A stretch of DNA of 64,000 bases from assembly GCA_030077755.1 (NCBI GenBank), contig JAQJZZ010000010.1:806001-870000 (forward strand). The letters are read 5' to 3'. The stretch's first letter is position 1; each line of letters opens with the position of its first letter. Source of the DNA: Filosporella fistucella. Its lineage: Eukaryota > Ascomycota > Leotiomycetes > Helotiales. Below, piece by piece: positions 1-11,728 of the stretch. Below the pieces are notes generated by a model, which ran no database searches, had not been told where the DNA came from, and was given only the letters and a program-made list of their open reading frames with translations. Position numbers and translations under genes: made by a program.

Positions 1-1704
1 TGTTCTTCTGCCTCTGCGAAGAGGATTTTGCCCAGCAGTGCTAGGTGCACGACCGGGTCTTGTGTCGGCCTTATCTGGAGGGGCTCGATTGCTGGCAGAG
101 TTGGCATCTCGATTATTGACAGAGTTGGCACGATTAGGGCGATTCTGTATATTAGGGTTGACATGTTCCGTATAAATCTTTCCAGCACCTTCTTTTGCTG
201 TGTAAGGAGCTCTGTCCCGTTCAATCTTGACCGGCTCTTCGGTACTGGAAGATTCGGAAGCTGGGGCTCCGGAGTATGGTTTACGCTCTCGCTCAAGAGG
301 ATTGGCTTTGGCGGTGGTTGGCGAGGTTCTGGCCTGATGAATCTCAACTGGTGCCCGAGGTCGAGATTGAGATTGGGACGTTGAAGAATGCCGACTTAGA
401 GATGGACTCGTAATTGATGCCTTTCGACGATTAGATGATCCAAGATCATCCAAAAAGTTAAGTATAGCGTTCTCAAGCAACTGCTTTGATTTAATATCAG
501 TCTTTTCTGGGAGTAAATGTCTTGATATCTGTTTTGGCAGACGTTCCGGTTTTCCATCGACCAGATCACCATCAGCATCAATTGGCAATCCAAGGACGAC
601 TTTAGCCAGTCGTTGTGATTCTTCCTCGGGATATGCCAGGATATGAATAGTCATCCAGTGAGCAAACCCGACAGGTGTAAGTGCTGGTACAAGCGGAGCT
701 GATCGAGAATCCTCTTGGACTAAGTGATGCTGGCATCCAAGATCTTGGTATAAACGTGATATATGTTCATTTGATTGTGCTCGGAAAATTGCTGAACAAA
801 ATCAGTCAAGCTAGAGAGGACATAGACGGTAACTTACTCAAAAGCGGATGAGGCTCTTTATCAAGAGAGTAGCTGCCATAATACTCTGCCATTTTCGATG
901 GCGTCACTACAATGCTCTTCTTTGGTGAGAATTCGACAATCTACTACATGTAAGCTATTATTACCACAAGCACAAATGCTCAATACTGACAATGTGATTG
1001 GCTAATCCCCTCAAAAATTGCCCAAGCCGTTTTGTTGGGTTCCCTTCTGTATCAAATAATCTTCCCCATTTCTGATCGATTGTAGATAACTCGCTGGTGG
1101 GAACTCGAATAGGACGTGTAGGGAGACTCCGATCAGAAAACCTAACACCAGAAGGCTTATCGAGCGGGCTACCCGGAGGAGAGCGTACAGGCTCCATAGG
1201 AGGGACAGGATTTGATGGCCGCGCAAATTGAGTAGGAGAAGGTGGAGTATAAACCCTTCGAGCAGTTGGAGGAGGTGAAGATGTAGAACTAGACTTGTTT
1301 GACGGATCTCTTTGCATGGGCGGGGCTCTTGATTGCTCTTCGTTGGTGCCTGTTTGCTTCAAATGCTCGAAGACTGATAAGGGTTGTTAGCTGAGGACGA
1401 GGCTGGAGCTTAGCTTGGTGTACAAGTACATACGTTCTTTCTTTACTTTCTCGGTGATGGCTGCGATGAGCTCTGGAGAAACCCCATCAAGACCAGGTGG
1501 TTCTGTACGTTCCGGAACAGTATTCATTCTTTCGTGGATAGGAGGAGAGGTGCGATGGAAAGGACTCTCATCTCTGCGCCTGGAGGAGGGGTTATGGTGG
1601 TCGGCAGAATAATAGCTTGTGTAATCCGGCACAGCTTCATGGGTGTCGAAATAACCAGGCTCCCCATTACTTCGTAGAGGTCTGCCATAGGCATCGTAAG
1701 CCAT
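1..1704 (-). CDS. DUF7514-domain protein (5' part; 3' end off window)
   Basis: Reading leftwards, exons are about 1704-1434, 1373-991, 940-838 and 791 to beyond base 1. Introns have GTATGT, GTCAGT and GTAAGT donors, and frame is kept across all joins. The start MAYDAYGRP is the first ATG. The protein begins with a proline/serine-rich disordered stretch. A folded block follows that contains DQKWGRLFDTEGNPT, LGQFLRGLANHI, DLGCQHHLVQEDSRSAPL and GFAHWMTIHILAYPEEES, ending near LPKQISRHLLPE. From memory this is the fungal DUF7514 block, whose biochemical role is unknown. A basic, serine/arginine-rich tail then runs off the window. There are no membrane segments, so it is probably cytosolic or nuclear. 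I am fairly sure of the gene and the exons, less sure of the family name. Confidence 0.8.
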
Positions 1705-3842
1705 GGTTTGGGCGGGTCAGTCTTTTCGATCACCTCATGTATCTCTCGTTTGTCGTTTCTCGATGGCAAATCCTTCCGTATGACTACACGCTGGTGACGA
1801 GGTGGGGATGGTGTTGTCGTCTTCAATGTGATTGCAAGGTAGAAAGTACAATTATGGTATTGTAATGAAATGTTTAGAGGTAGATTGAAGCTGGTGATGT
1901 TGTATCGATCGCAAGAGAAAAGGTGTTGTTGGAGATTGTGATGTCCTGTTTCTGTCCCACAACAAGCAGACTTTCTTTCTACTCGGTGGTCGGAGGGATC
2001 AGAATCAGGATCAGGCAAGGGTGGCCCTGGTCATCACGATTCTCCTCCTTCACTCTTCTGACATCTCTCGGGCGTGCACATTTCGCACCTCGCAGCTCCG
2101 TCTTTGAAATAATTACAGTACAGTAATAATGACATCTGCACCTTCGACTGTTCGCTGCGCTTGCACCTGCACCTGCACCTTAATACGCGATCAGCTTTCT
2201 TACCCGTGTCTCCGACTGGTTTGACCTGGCCTACTCCGTATCGTCTCCAGCTACCAGTTTATAGTAGGTAGGTAAGGTAGTCGACGTACCAGTTCCAAGG
2301 CTCGTCTGTATAGTACCTGCGAACTCGTGGCTCATGACCCTGATAGTGACAGATACCCATACAAACTATTTTCTTCCACCCACCATCAGGCTGGGACTAT
2401 CCGAAGCCTCTCCTAGTCCGAGTCTCAAAACGATCACATCTCCATTTTCATATGCGGCCGTTGCCGTTGCCGTCTGCAGATGCTCGATCGCGAATCGATA
2501 TCATAATATCCCTAGTAAGATTACAGATGGTACACACCATCGTCTCTCCGAAGCAAGGCAAGGCTGCGCTTCCCATCATCTCCCTATCATCCCTCCCTCT
2601 CTGTCATCGCTGATTGACGGATAAGGTCAGAAAAAGCAGTCTGCTCGGTCTGGGAGGGCTGCATCGACGTCAGCATCTGCTTCGGTGCTTGTACTTGCAG
2701 ATCTCCTAACAGGACGCTACAGAGACAACCCAACTAATGAGGCATGTCCTGCCCTGCCCGTTTCGAATTCTGGTGTCGGCGAATAGCATTAATCTCTTGT
2801 TCTGTTTCGGCTGCCAGTTAATCTATCACTGCCACTGCCCTCTCCCACAGCCACCTTCCATGCTTTCCCCAGCTCCGTCCCACACCATCATGAATGTTCA
2901 CTCCATGACGACGAAACATCTGCTTGCCTAGCTTTAGCCTGACAGCACCACTTGGTACGTATCATCACTACCTCCCCACTACTGTAGGTCACGGCCACCG
3001 TTCTCCATACTTTACGCGGGATTGAACTCAATCCATCTGGTATTCTTAGCTGGTGCTGTGATTGGATGATACCACCACCCAAAACTTGGCTCACTGCGAG
3101 CTTGACAGCGCCAGGAACCGTTTTACGAGTGACTCCGGACGAATGATGCCACAGTTACTTGACCATGGCTAGCATTTACCCAAATGTGGCTTCAATTGAA
3201 GAACATAATGTTTTCAGGAGAAAAGAATTTAGCGAAGCACTTTGGATAGTCTTCAAAACATTGTGACTTTATCGCAGAGTTGTACCAACAGCATAACCCA
3301 ACGAACGACCTTCACGTTGCCTATGGTGAGTTAAAAAAATGGAAGTAATACTAGGGCAAAAGTCAAGTCAAGCCAATCACACTGAAATGTCTTTGCTGCT
3401 ATGAACGTAGAAATCTATCTGCTTGCAAACTGCATGTACCTAGGTACATCCTGAGCTACCTATGCATGGACACCAATTGCACCTGAGCATTGATGATGCT
3501 GAGAACCTGCTATCTGAGCAACGCTGGAAAATAACTCCGGTTTGAGCATCTCCTCTACGCCGGCTAGGATGTTGTTTGCTAAATTTAAAGATGTGAAAAG
3601 ACTGCTGTGCGAATAGAAACTGAAGAGAGTTTTCTCCCGATTATATCTCTTTCTGGCTCTAGAAGGAAATTTTGATGGATTTTGAATCCGTGAAAAAACC
3701 GCTGTGAGTATAGAAAGTGAAGAATGTTCCTCCCAATCATATCCCTTCCTGGAATTTTCCAAAGAAAGTTTCCATGGGTGACGAACTTTGCAGCCGGATT
3801 GGCAGAAATATGGGGATCCAAAGTGAAGCTTGCTGTACGCTC
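1705..3842. other. Intergenic region between two minus-strand genes
   Basis: No convincing gene is visible. The part next to base 1705 is the promoter and leader of the DUF7514-like gene. A short TGCACC-type hexamer repeat sits near 2160-2181 and a TAGG-type run near 2265-2280. A diverged direct repeat lies at 3593-3768 (separate entry). Confidence 0.6.
3593..3768. repeat. Diverged direct repeat, two ~78-bp copies
   Basis: Copy A (about 3593-3672) and copy B (about 3690-3768) can be aligned by eye. Both start GTGAAAA, carry GCTGTG, then ATAGAAA, TGAAGA, CTCCC, ATATC and TTCTGG/TTCCTGG, and end in a purine-rich stretch. Many mismatches are C/T or G/A transitions. The start-to-start spacing is 97 bp. 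It lies just downstream of the Stc1-domain gene. Origin is unknown; it may be a decayed repeat. Confidence 0.65.
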
Positions 3843-5321
3843 TTACTCTGGAGATCTTGGTGAGTTCCAGCGATTCGCGTTTCGAGATCCAACCTAAAGC
3901 CTTTCGTTAATTTTTATTTTTCATTCCGACTACAACACTTACTGGCTTTGCCCAACCGGATTTGCCGGTGTTCACTTCAGGCTCTGGAGATCTTTGTGGT
4001 TCTTGTGATGAACGATTTCTTGAATTATTTGGAAGTGCAGTTCGTCCGGAGCCATTGTCAGATGAAACCGGAGCAATTGAGCCGGTCTCTGGATTTCGGC
4101 GTTGCAAGTGAGAGTTTCCTTGGTTATCAACCCCAAGAAAAAGTTGAGGAGGTCTTCGTACACGTCGAACGTCACTCCGACCCCATTGTGGTGTACTCAT
4201 CTCACTTGTGACCGACTCCGTCTCGTAAGGGTTGCTGACAGAAGACTGAGATCTCATATCAGATCTATCATTGCTGGCTACTGGCTCGGTAGTAGCGTTA
4301 ACAGAACCACTGGGACTGGCGGATGCAGGAGTGACATCGGTGTTGACTGCCATAACAGATGCATTGCCATTGTTTGTGTTTGACACTGGTCTGAGATGAG
4401 GAGGAACAGTGCTTGCCTGAGCAATGTTCGAGGAAAGACCGCCAGAGACTCCACCTCCTACGGATGTATCGTCAGTATTTTGAAGAGAAAGATTCGCAAA
4501 TCTTTGAAAGGCTACTGGTTGTGGAAGCGCTGCAGGAGCTCTTGCTCTTGGGTCGACTGGAGGTGGCGGTGGGCGCGATCCAGTGGCAGAGCTACTCCAA
4601 GGATCCTAGTAGCGTGTAAGTGATTGCCGATTCTGGATGCTGAACTCGACGAGGATAGACTTACTGTGAAGGGTAAAACGTTCTCATCGTCTGTATCGTA
4701 GCCAGCCTCTGGGTCAGCGACAACTCTGAGTGTAGTCGGCGCTTGAACTGCATTTCCATCACCATCCTCATCCGGTGCTAGATCTGCCTGTGGTGCAGGA
4801 GCGACAGTGATTCCTGGTTCAGCAGCCTCCTTCCAGAGACTACAATCATTGCACCACTAAAGAAGGTTAGCAGCCTCATCTTAATGTTCTAAAGCCTGAG
4901 AAGAAGCGTACAAGGGGGAAGGCAGCATTATGACGCACTGTAGGGAGAAACGTCAAGAGAGAGAAGATATCTTACTTTTGAACCACCAGCAGTTCTAGCG
5001 CTCTTGCTAAAATCATCGATGGAACGCCATAATCCGCATGGTCCATTGCATTGCAACTCAGTCCGATTTTCTCCAGTGCAGCTTCGGCAGCGAAGTTTTG
5101 CATCCACGGCGCCTACAGTGTACCTATTGGCAAGTCTCCAAGTGACATTGCCGAGCTCCTTCTTGGAGTAACAAGATAGATCTTTGAACTTGTCACAGAT
5201 TCTGCACTTGAACTTCTTCGGTAGCGGCATTGCCCTCGTTCTAGTTTGTTGAGTTAATGAACGACCCTTGAAATTTTAATGAGGTTACTTACTGAGCAGA
5301 TGTTGGGGCGTTGGACGACAT
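3843..5321 (-). CDS. Stc1-domain zinc-binding protein
   Basis: Five exons: 5321-5293, 5240-4976, 4856-4665, 4605-3943 and 3893-3843, giving 399 aa. The N-terminal 110 or so residues hold paired cysteines in the order CRIC, CRSC, CNGPC and CNDC, with KCRICDKFKDLSCYSKKEL near residue 21 and a DDFSKSARTAGGSK segment before the last pair. This fits the fungal Stc1 domain. In fission yeast Stc1 bridges the Argonaute complex and the Clr4 methyltransferase complex; many filamentous fungi carry the domain in proteins of untested role. The rest is Ser/Pro/Asn-rich and disordered. Skipping a possible 26-nt exon (about 4937-4912) is needed to keep the frame. The last 49-nt intron is inferred from GTAAGT, an ATTAAC branch site and TTTAG; without it the protein ends in SVVVGMKNKN. 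Nuclear location is inferred. Confidence 0.82.
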
Positions 5322-8300
5322 TGTGAATTTGTCTGGAAAATATCAGCTCTAGATCCTCAAACAAAGACAACATATGCTCGTTGGTCATGTGATTGTGAAG
5401 CTTTTGCGTAGAACTTCAAAGTCCAACAAAGGCTGAACTCGGTGTTATCGTGGTACGCAGAGAAAGAGATGATGGAGGTATGTGAAAAGGAAGTAATACA
5501 AATAATTGAGATTGATGAAGGTCGGCGGGTGTTGGAGACAATTGATGAGATGTTGATTTGAGGTTATTGAGACGCGTCGAGGTTATGGAATTGCCTCGCA
5601 AGCTCAATTGGATCAAAGATCAGAGGTTTGATATTTGGGTAAATTTCCTAGATCTTTTGAGAGGTCTGGAAGGTGAATGAGGAAGTAGTGGGTGAGGGTA
5701 TGGAGCTGATGTGCTGTGCTCAAGCTCAACTCACCTATCGGCTTCGAATGGCAATGTCCTTTCTGAACGTGCCAATGGGACTGATTGGTCAGAGGGCAGC
5801 AGCTTGAGCTGGAGATCTGCGTTCCACAACGAAGACGAAATTGAATTGTAAGTGAGGTGATCAGAGGTGCAGAAATGTCCCCTTCAAGGGAAGAGGCAGG
5901 AGCGTATGTACGTGAGTTGTGGTGAGTGGTAGGTAACGAGAGGCAAGAAGTAGAGTGTGCAGAAAGAAACGAGTGAGGTGAGAGGATACTGAATCAAAGT
6001 TGTGATGGTGTTGTAAGAAGAAAGCGTTGGAGGTGGAGGATGGAGTTATTAAAGACGCTGGTAAGCCGACGAGGCAGCTGCGCTCTTTCCTCCCACAAGT
6101 GGAAGGAGAGAGTGGAGTCCATGGGTGAGGTGAATGATTATGCGGCTACTGGCAGTTTGAGACTCACTTTCCCCGGCCATTCTTTGTCAAGCACGTATAG
6201 TGGAGGGTGGTTCATTTCTTCAGCTTTGAAAATTTTGGTTTCCCAAGCACCTCCCTTTGGTATGACTTTCAAGCTCAGACGTTCAATTCTATTGACTTGG
6301 TCACTTATCACCTCTTCCCCCATCTGATACTTTCAAAATTGAAGAGTTGGCATTCTCGTCCACTGAACCTCGACGATACACCCTTCAGGGCACTATCATC
6401 TTACAAAATCGGCTTTGGACCCTTTTCAGTCATTGACTCAGGCTCAAGATCACACATCATCCCTACTCTACCACATAAGCGCGATAAATCGGGGCCCCAC
6501 GTGCTAAGATTTCAAAGATGAACAAATACGAGCGAGCTTCACAGACGAATACTTTGGTACAGTGGTGGCTCAACTTGAGTCCGTCTATCCAGCTAATTGC
6601 GATACATGTCGACACTGCTTTCGATAATAATATTTTGCTACAGATTACCATGAAGCACATGCACAAGCTCTACATTTACTTTGCAAGCTTTTCAGGGACG
6701 GAAAAGGACTTGCTCGCTGTATAACAAGTCTCCATGTATACAATGCTGCGAGCTTTGTGCACGATTCTGCCTTTTATCCTGGAAAGCTGGCGTTCTACTT
6801 CAAATGGCAAAATTTGGACTATTGCTAACTCATCCAGGGTTTCTTTTCGTGCGAGTTGGTTGCGATGCAAGAGCCTTCATGGAAACACATTCTTTTATCT
6901 CGATTCACACGCATTACAAAAGTCCGCAACTTTGGGATTCTGGCTATTGAGTTTGCAGAACAAAGTGGTCTCTGCAAACCGTACATAGCTTGCGCTCGCA
7001 CCTCAGGCTTCATTCGAAATGCATGGCCTTGGAGGACTACCCTCCAGTTATGGCATAGCAAGAAGGGGCAATGAGGAAACAAATGCACGCCGTGGATACA
7101 GGATAACACTTGGGTCTCGACTCAGACGATTTTGCTTGGCAAGCTGCCATTCGAATTGGTGTCCTACTTGTATTTTCGAATTGGCTTGGACTCAATCTAT
7201 GATGCAGCTGCTAACTTGCGCAACCAAAATTAGGTCATGGTTGGTCCCTTCGAAATCAAAGCAGTCGATTCTTCCGTACACTCGCACAATTTCGGTCGAG
7301 CGCACAAATGTTATTGGCGGCTTAGAAGATCACGATTATGTAGCTGGCAGATAACTCATTACGCACACCAAAAAAAAAGGTGTGGTAATTTTCCCACTGT
7401 TTTCGTGCCTGCATTTGGGACGTCCTCTCTTCCACTCCAGAAATTCTCGAACCCGGTGCAGTGGACGTGGACATGGTGAAACGCAACCATCTGATCGAAT
7501 GAACAGTATCTCCAGGTTCAGCGACGTTGACTCATGCAAAAAGCCTTGCAGAAGTTGGCACCCAGGCACCATGCTTTACACCCTGGCCATGGGCAGAAGT
7601 GTTCAAACAAACTGCCGAGTGAGGAATTGGAGAGGGCGACCAATCAACGCGGGTATTTGATCAGATCGTAGCCACTCGATCGCGGGTCAGACGGAGAAAT
7701 TTACGAATGGAAATTCAGGCACTCCATGAAGAGCAGGGGAGTACGACAGAAACAGCTTACCGGAGTAGAGCACTGCAATCAAATCATACGGCATCACACT
7801 TTCATCTCACTACTGTACTGTTTAATGGGACGATGGAACAGGAGCTTTGCAGAACCAGTAACGAGTACAAACAGGTTTGATAGATGATGCTCATGAAACC
7901 TGATCTCAGAGCTCTTCAGGCCATCAGCGCGCCGTCCCTCCGTCATGGATGCGTCGACTGCGGAAGGCGGAAGAGCTAAGGATGTGTGCATTGTTAGTGG
8001 CTAGGTACCCGAACCAATTCGGATTGAAGATTCAGGAACGGCCATGGATTAGCAGCCGCTAGAACAAATTGAGTCCAGCTAGAAACTGAAATAGGGATTT
8101 GCAGAAAAAGGGGCGGACGAACCCGTTGAATGGGTCTTGCATTTGCATTTGCAGAGGTGGATCGTTGGTTCAATGGTTGAAATGCACGAGATGGGCTCAC
8201 CAAACCTGATGGTGGTGTTGTTTCGACCCCATCGCTTCCAACTCGATTCACAAATTAAGGGGAGCTGTTGGATACGGTAATGGCCCCCCGACATCACGGA

Positions 8301-9800
8301 CAAGCCGTTCATATGAATTGAAATGAAAAGCATCAAATTCAAATTTGATTCCTTCCTTACTCGAATCTGGTGTGCAGATCAGGATCCAGCACCGACCCCA
8401 ATATCCCGCCGGCCCCAGAGTCGAAATCGGGATGAATCAATGCAATGCACGAATGCGCGCATGTCGAACATTGAAGATCACTCCAATCTGAAGATGCTTT
8501 TGGAGGGCCAAAGCCACGGGCTTCAGAGTCCTACCAGACGCTATTTTGCACTCAGACGGGCTTGCATTGACTGTGCGAAACACGGATTCAGGGAGGAAAA
8601 GGGAAGTACTTACTTATTCAATATTTGTGTATTATGGTGGGACCAGTAGTCGAAACAAATAACAAGCGTTGGTATGTATGCATCATTAGGTTTGCATTGC
8701 TCACCCAGTTATTTGCAAATGAGGAGTTTCTAACTCGTCGTTCTGGAAGAGCATTGTTTGGACACGCAGAGCATGATGTCCACAATGTTTGGAGTGGCAT
8801 CAACGCTGTAATTAACTCTTGGTGATATATTTCTATTATTAAATGGAAGGCCAAAGGAAGCACAGATGGGATTGGAAAGTTACACATTCTGCACCCTGCC
8901 ATTCGCAAATTTCTCAACCTCACACAGCCTGTCTGCAAATAGTCGTGATACGGGGAGGGACAAAATCAATTCCGGGTCAAAGTCTGGAGGCAGGTCATGA
9001 AGTTTGTTACGAGTCACTCGTAGAAGTGGGCTGGTCAACAGCCCGGCAATCGATTTACCTCTTCCCCTCCTCCTTGCAGCCCGACACACACACAGAGAGA
9101 CAACTGATCAAAGGAAAAGCTCTTCGGCCAAGGTAAGAAAAGAAGTCGGCTGCGCAAAAACGATTATGGCAAAAAGGAAGTATTGAGCGCGGGCCAACAA
9201 GGCGATAGGACGATATGTGAGGATCTTCAAGAGGCGAAGCACCATACAACACCCAGCGGAAGTTTACTGGAGCATTGTCTGAAGCCCAAAAGAGACTGAG
9301 GTACAGTATGATCGGGGAAAACAGCCATTCATGGCGGCTGTTATTTGGAAGAACCAGTCGAGGTTGCAGTTGGGAGTCACTGGAACAGCGAGATTCTCGT
9401 CGCAAGACCAAATATTGCTGGAACAACGGGCTCACCCTCTCTTCATGGACTTGTGCCCGGAACAGCAGAAGGTGAGAACCAGTCGCGATGAGAGAATTTT
9501 GTGAGTGGTACATTTGTGATGCTTGGGATTAAGAGCAGCCATTCACGGTGCAGGTTATCCTAGGTTGTATGTTTCTCACTCAGGGAAGTGCAGAATGCAG
9601 TCTATCGTAATCGTAATCAATGCATTCACACTGGCATGGGGAACGAAGCCATTCATGGTGATTCTCAGGAGAAGGGACCCAATAGTGCGGGATGTGGTTG
9701 TTGATCGTGTGTGAAATGGGCCAGTGATATTTGGTGTTGTAAAGACTGATGTAGGAGAATGAGGGACAGATCAAGTTAACGAGGTAAAGTCTCCGCCTCA
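5322..9800. other. Long gene-poor region
   Basis: I see no ORF with recognisable protein content on either strand; the open frames are under about 150 codons and look random. The first 700 bases include the promoter of the Stc1-domain gene. A short inverted repeat AACAGCC/GGCTGTT flanks CATTCATGG near 9323-9347, and variants of GCCATTCATGG recur near 9538 and 9650. Unrecognised transposon remnants or non-coding RNA cannot be excluded. Confidence 0.5.
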
Positions 9801-11728
9801 ATGCAGTGCTGGCAGTCTGCATCTGCTGCTCTTATCCTCATCCTGCTTATTCTCGTAAGTTAAGTTAGTTGCATTACCTGACTGATACTCTGCCTCACCC
9901 TCACCGTTACTTGGTTGCTTGCTTGTTGCTGCTGCACCAACGACGAGGAAGAGTTATTATTACGACAACCATCGACCAGCCAGGCCAGGCACCATCGCAA
10001 ACTGCAACCACCATCACACCCATCAATCAGTATTGGTACCAACCATAGAAGTCACTCTCCCAATCCCAATACCAGTACCCCTTCCTTTTTCCCTTCCCTT
10101 CCCTTCCCTCCCTCACTTCTATCTATCTACATACAACACTCTCAACACACCCGCTCTTCTTAATACTCATGCGCATCTTCCGCTTCGACTCTCTTTAACT
10201 GAATTGAACCTTTGAATTGCCTGCCGGGTCGTCTTAAACATCGTCAATCGCAGTCTGAAATCGCCTTCCATTGCCCTGCGTGCCTGTCCATCCAGGCCCT
10301 GGATCTCGCGTCGCTTCAGTTGCTTCGCTGGCACTTCACAACAAGCAACGAAACCCATACCGATACTACTAACGACTCCACCATTATCCATCCCGACTTT
10401 CCCGCAAAACACAACTCTCTCTTCTTCCTGTTTTTCCAGCCGCAATCCCGTGGAATTGCGACTCGACATACTCCAGCGTGGAACAGATACGGCTTCACTT
10501 GAACAAGTACCAGCGGGAGTTAAATTGGTTGACAGCGACATTGGATCTGATCCGACCATCCACACTTCCATACACACACACCTCACTTCGCACACTGACT
10601 GACACTGACACTGACCGTGCCTGGGTCTTGGGTCCTGGTCCTGGCGCTGCCTCCACCACCAGCACTGATTATTCTGGCTCGTCCTCGTCCGGCCTGCTCT
10701 ACTTTCTTCATCACGCTCGAGGCCTGTGGATCGTGAAGCGAAATTGGCCATCAATCATCCCCGACAGAACTTCATGCCCAAACTCTGAGTACGGAGTAGT
10801 GAGTCTCTACCCGGCTTCGAGAAGGGGAAATCCTGTTCCTGGATCGAGCTGTTGCTCCTGCTCCTGCTCCTGACGCTTCCCTCCTTCTTCTTGTTCTTCG
10901 ACCTCCTCCTCGACTCAGCGCCAGCGGTCAAGCTTGCAGTTTCTTCATGCGATCTTCGCGTTTCTTCTGACCTCCCTTATGCGCCAAAACCCACCAACTG
11001 AACGAAAAGCAATCCGACCACACTACTCCCTACAGCTACATACCTATACCTCTAGCAATACCAGAATACCTCTCCCTACACAACTTCAACACTGACTGCA
11101 CTCCACTGCACTGCACCACTCTGCACCGCTCAATCCCCCACGCCGCCACCACCACTTCGCACTGCAAAGGCCGCTTCAGCAAAAAGTCTTGCTACCCCTA
11201 TCGTCAATTACGCTAACCAGAAACTCACGGAGGTCATCCTGTTGTGATCGGCCACGAGCTTCCTGCCTGCACCAGCGGGTCAAGACCCGCACTCCGGCTT
11301 TCTGGTAACGGTCCTCTAGTCTCCCCGGGACCCTTTACCAACTGCTACCTCCTTTCTTGATCCAATCTTCCTTCGATCTCTTCTTCTTGACTTTCAATCG
11401 TTCTGTCCCCGATCGTCGTTCGCTCTAAAACCCGCCCAATTCACCCAGTTTACTCACCAATCCCGTCGACCCCTATCCGCCAAATCTCGAATTCGAACAA
11501 CACCACAACGCCTGAATGCACCGGTGACTGCAGTAAGCTCTTCTCGGAGGGCTCTTCTATAGGTAAGATTGAGGCATTCCTTATCGAACAGGGGAATATG
11601 CACGTTGTTGGGGGCGGGTGACTGACTTTGTAATTGTACAGCATCGACGTTGATCACTGCATTCAGAGATCATCAATCGTACTACCCGACATTCACTCAC
11701 TCAACAATACCGTGTCGAACTCATAAAC
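9801..11728 (+). promoter_or_regulatory. Long promoter/leader of the Ime2-type kinase
   Basis: About 1.9 kb upstream of the kinase ATG is pyrimidine-rich on the plus strand, with CCTTCCC-type runs at 10080-10130 and C/T-rich stretches through 11450. It contains many short upstream ATGs, for example a three-codon uORF (ATG CAC CGG TGA) at 11516-11527. This is typical of long fungal regulatory leaders. The transcription start was not located. Long minus-strand open frames here are probably only the complement of low-complexity DNA. Confidence 0.5.
11533..11641 (+). other. Putative 5'-UTR intron of the Ime2-type kinase gene
   Basis: The donor is GTAAGC at 11533, a CTGAC branch site lies near 11620-11626 and the acceptor is TGTACAG ending at 11641. 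The size (109 nt) and signals match coding introns in this window. Splicing would leave the uORF at 11516 upstream of the junction. Not tested by transcripts. Confidence 0.5.

Noticed and set aside
4912..4937. A 26-nt exon in the Stc1-domain gene
   Set aside because: Including it breaks the frame; skipping it joins GGSK directly to WCNDC, which fits the zinc-binding pattern.
9055..9513. 152-codon minus-strand frame
   Set aside because: No family features; lies in a gene-poor stretch with several overlapping random frames.
10167..10754. 195-codon minus-strand open frame in the kinase leader
   Set aside because: It is the complement of pyrimidine-rich low-complexity leader DNA, with odd W/Q/R/C-rich composition.
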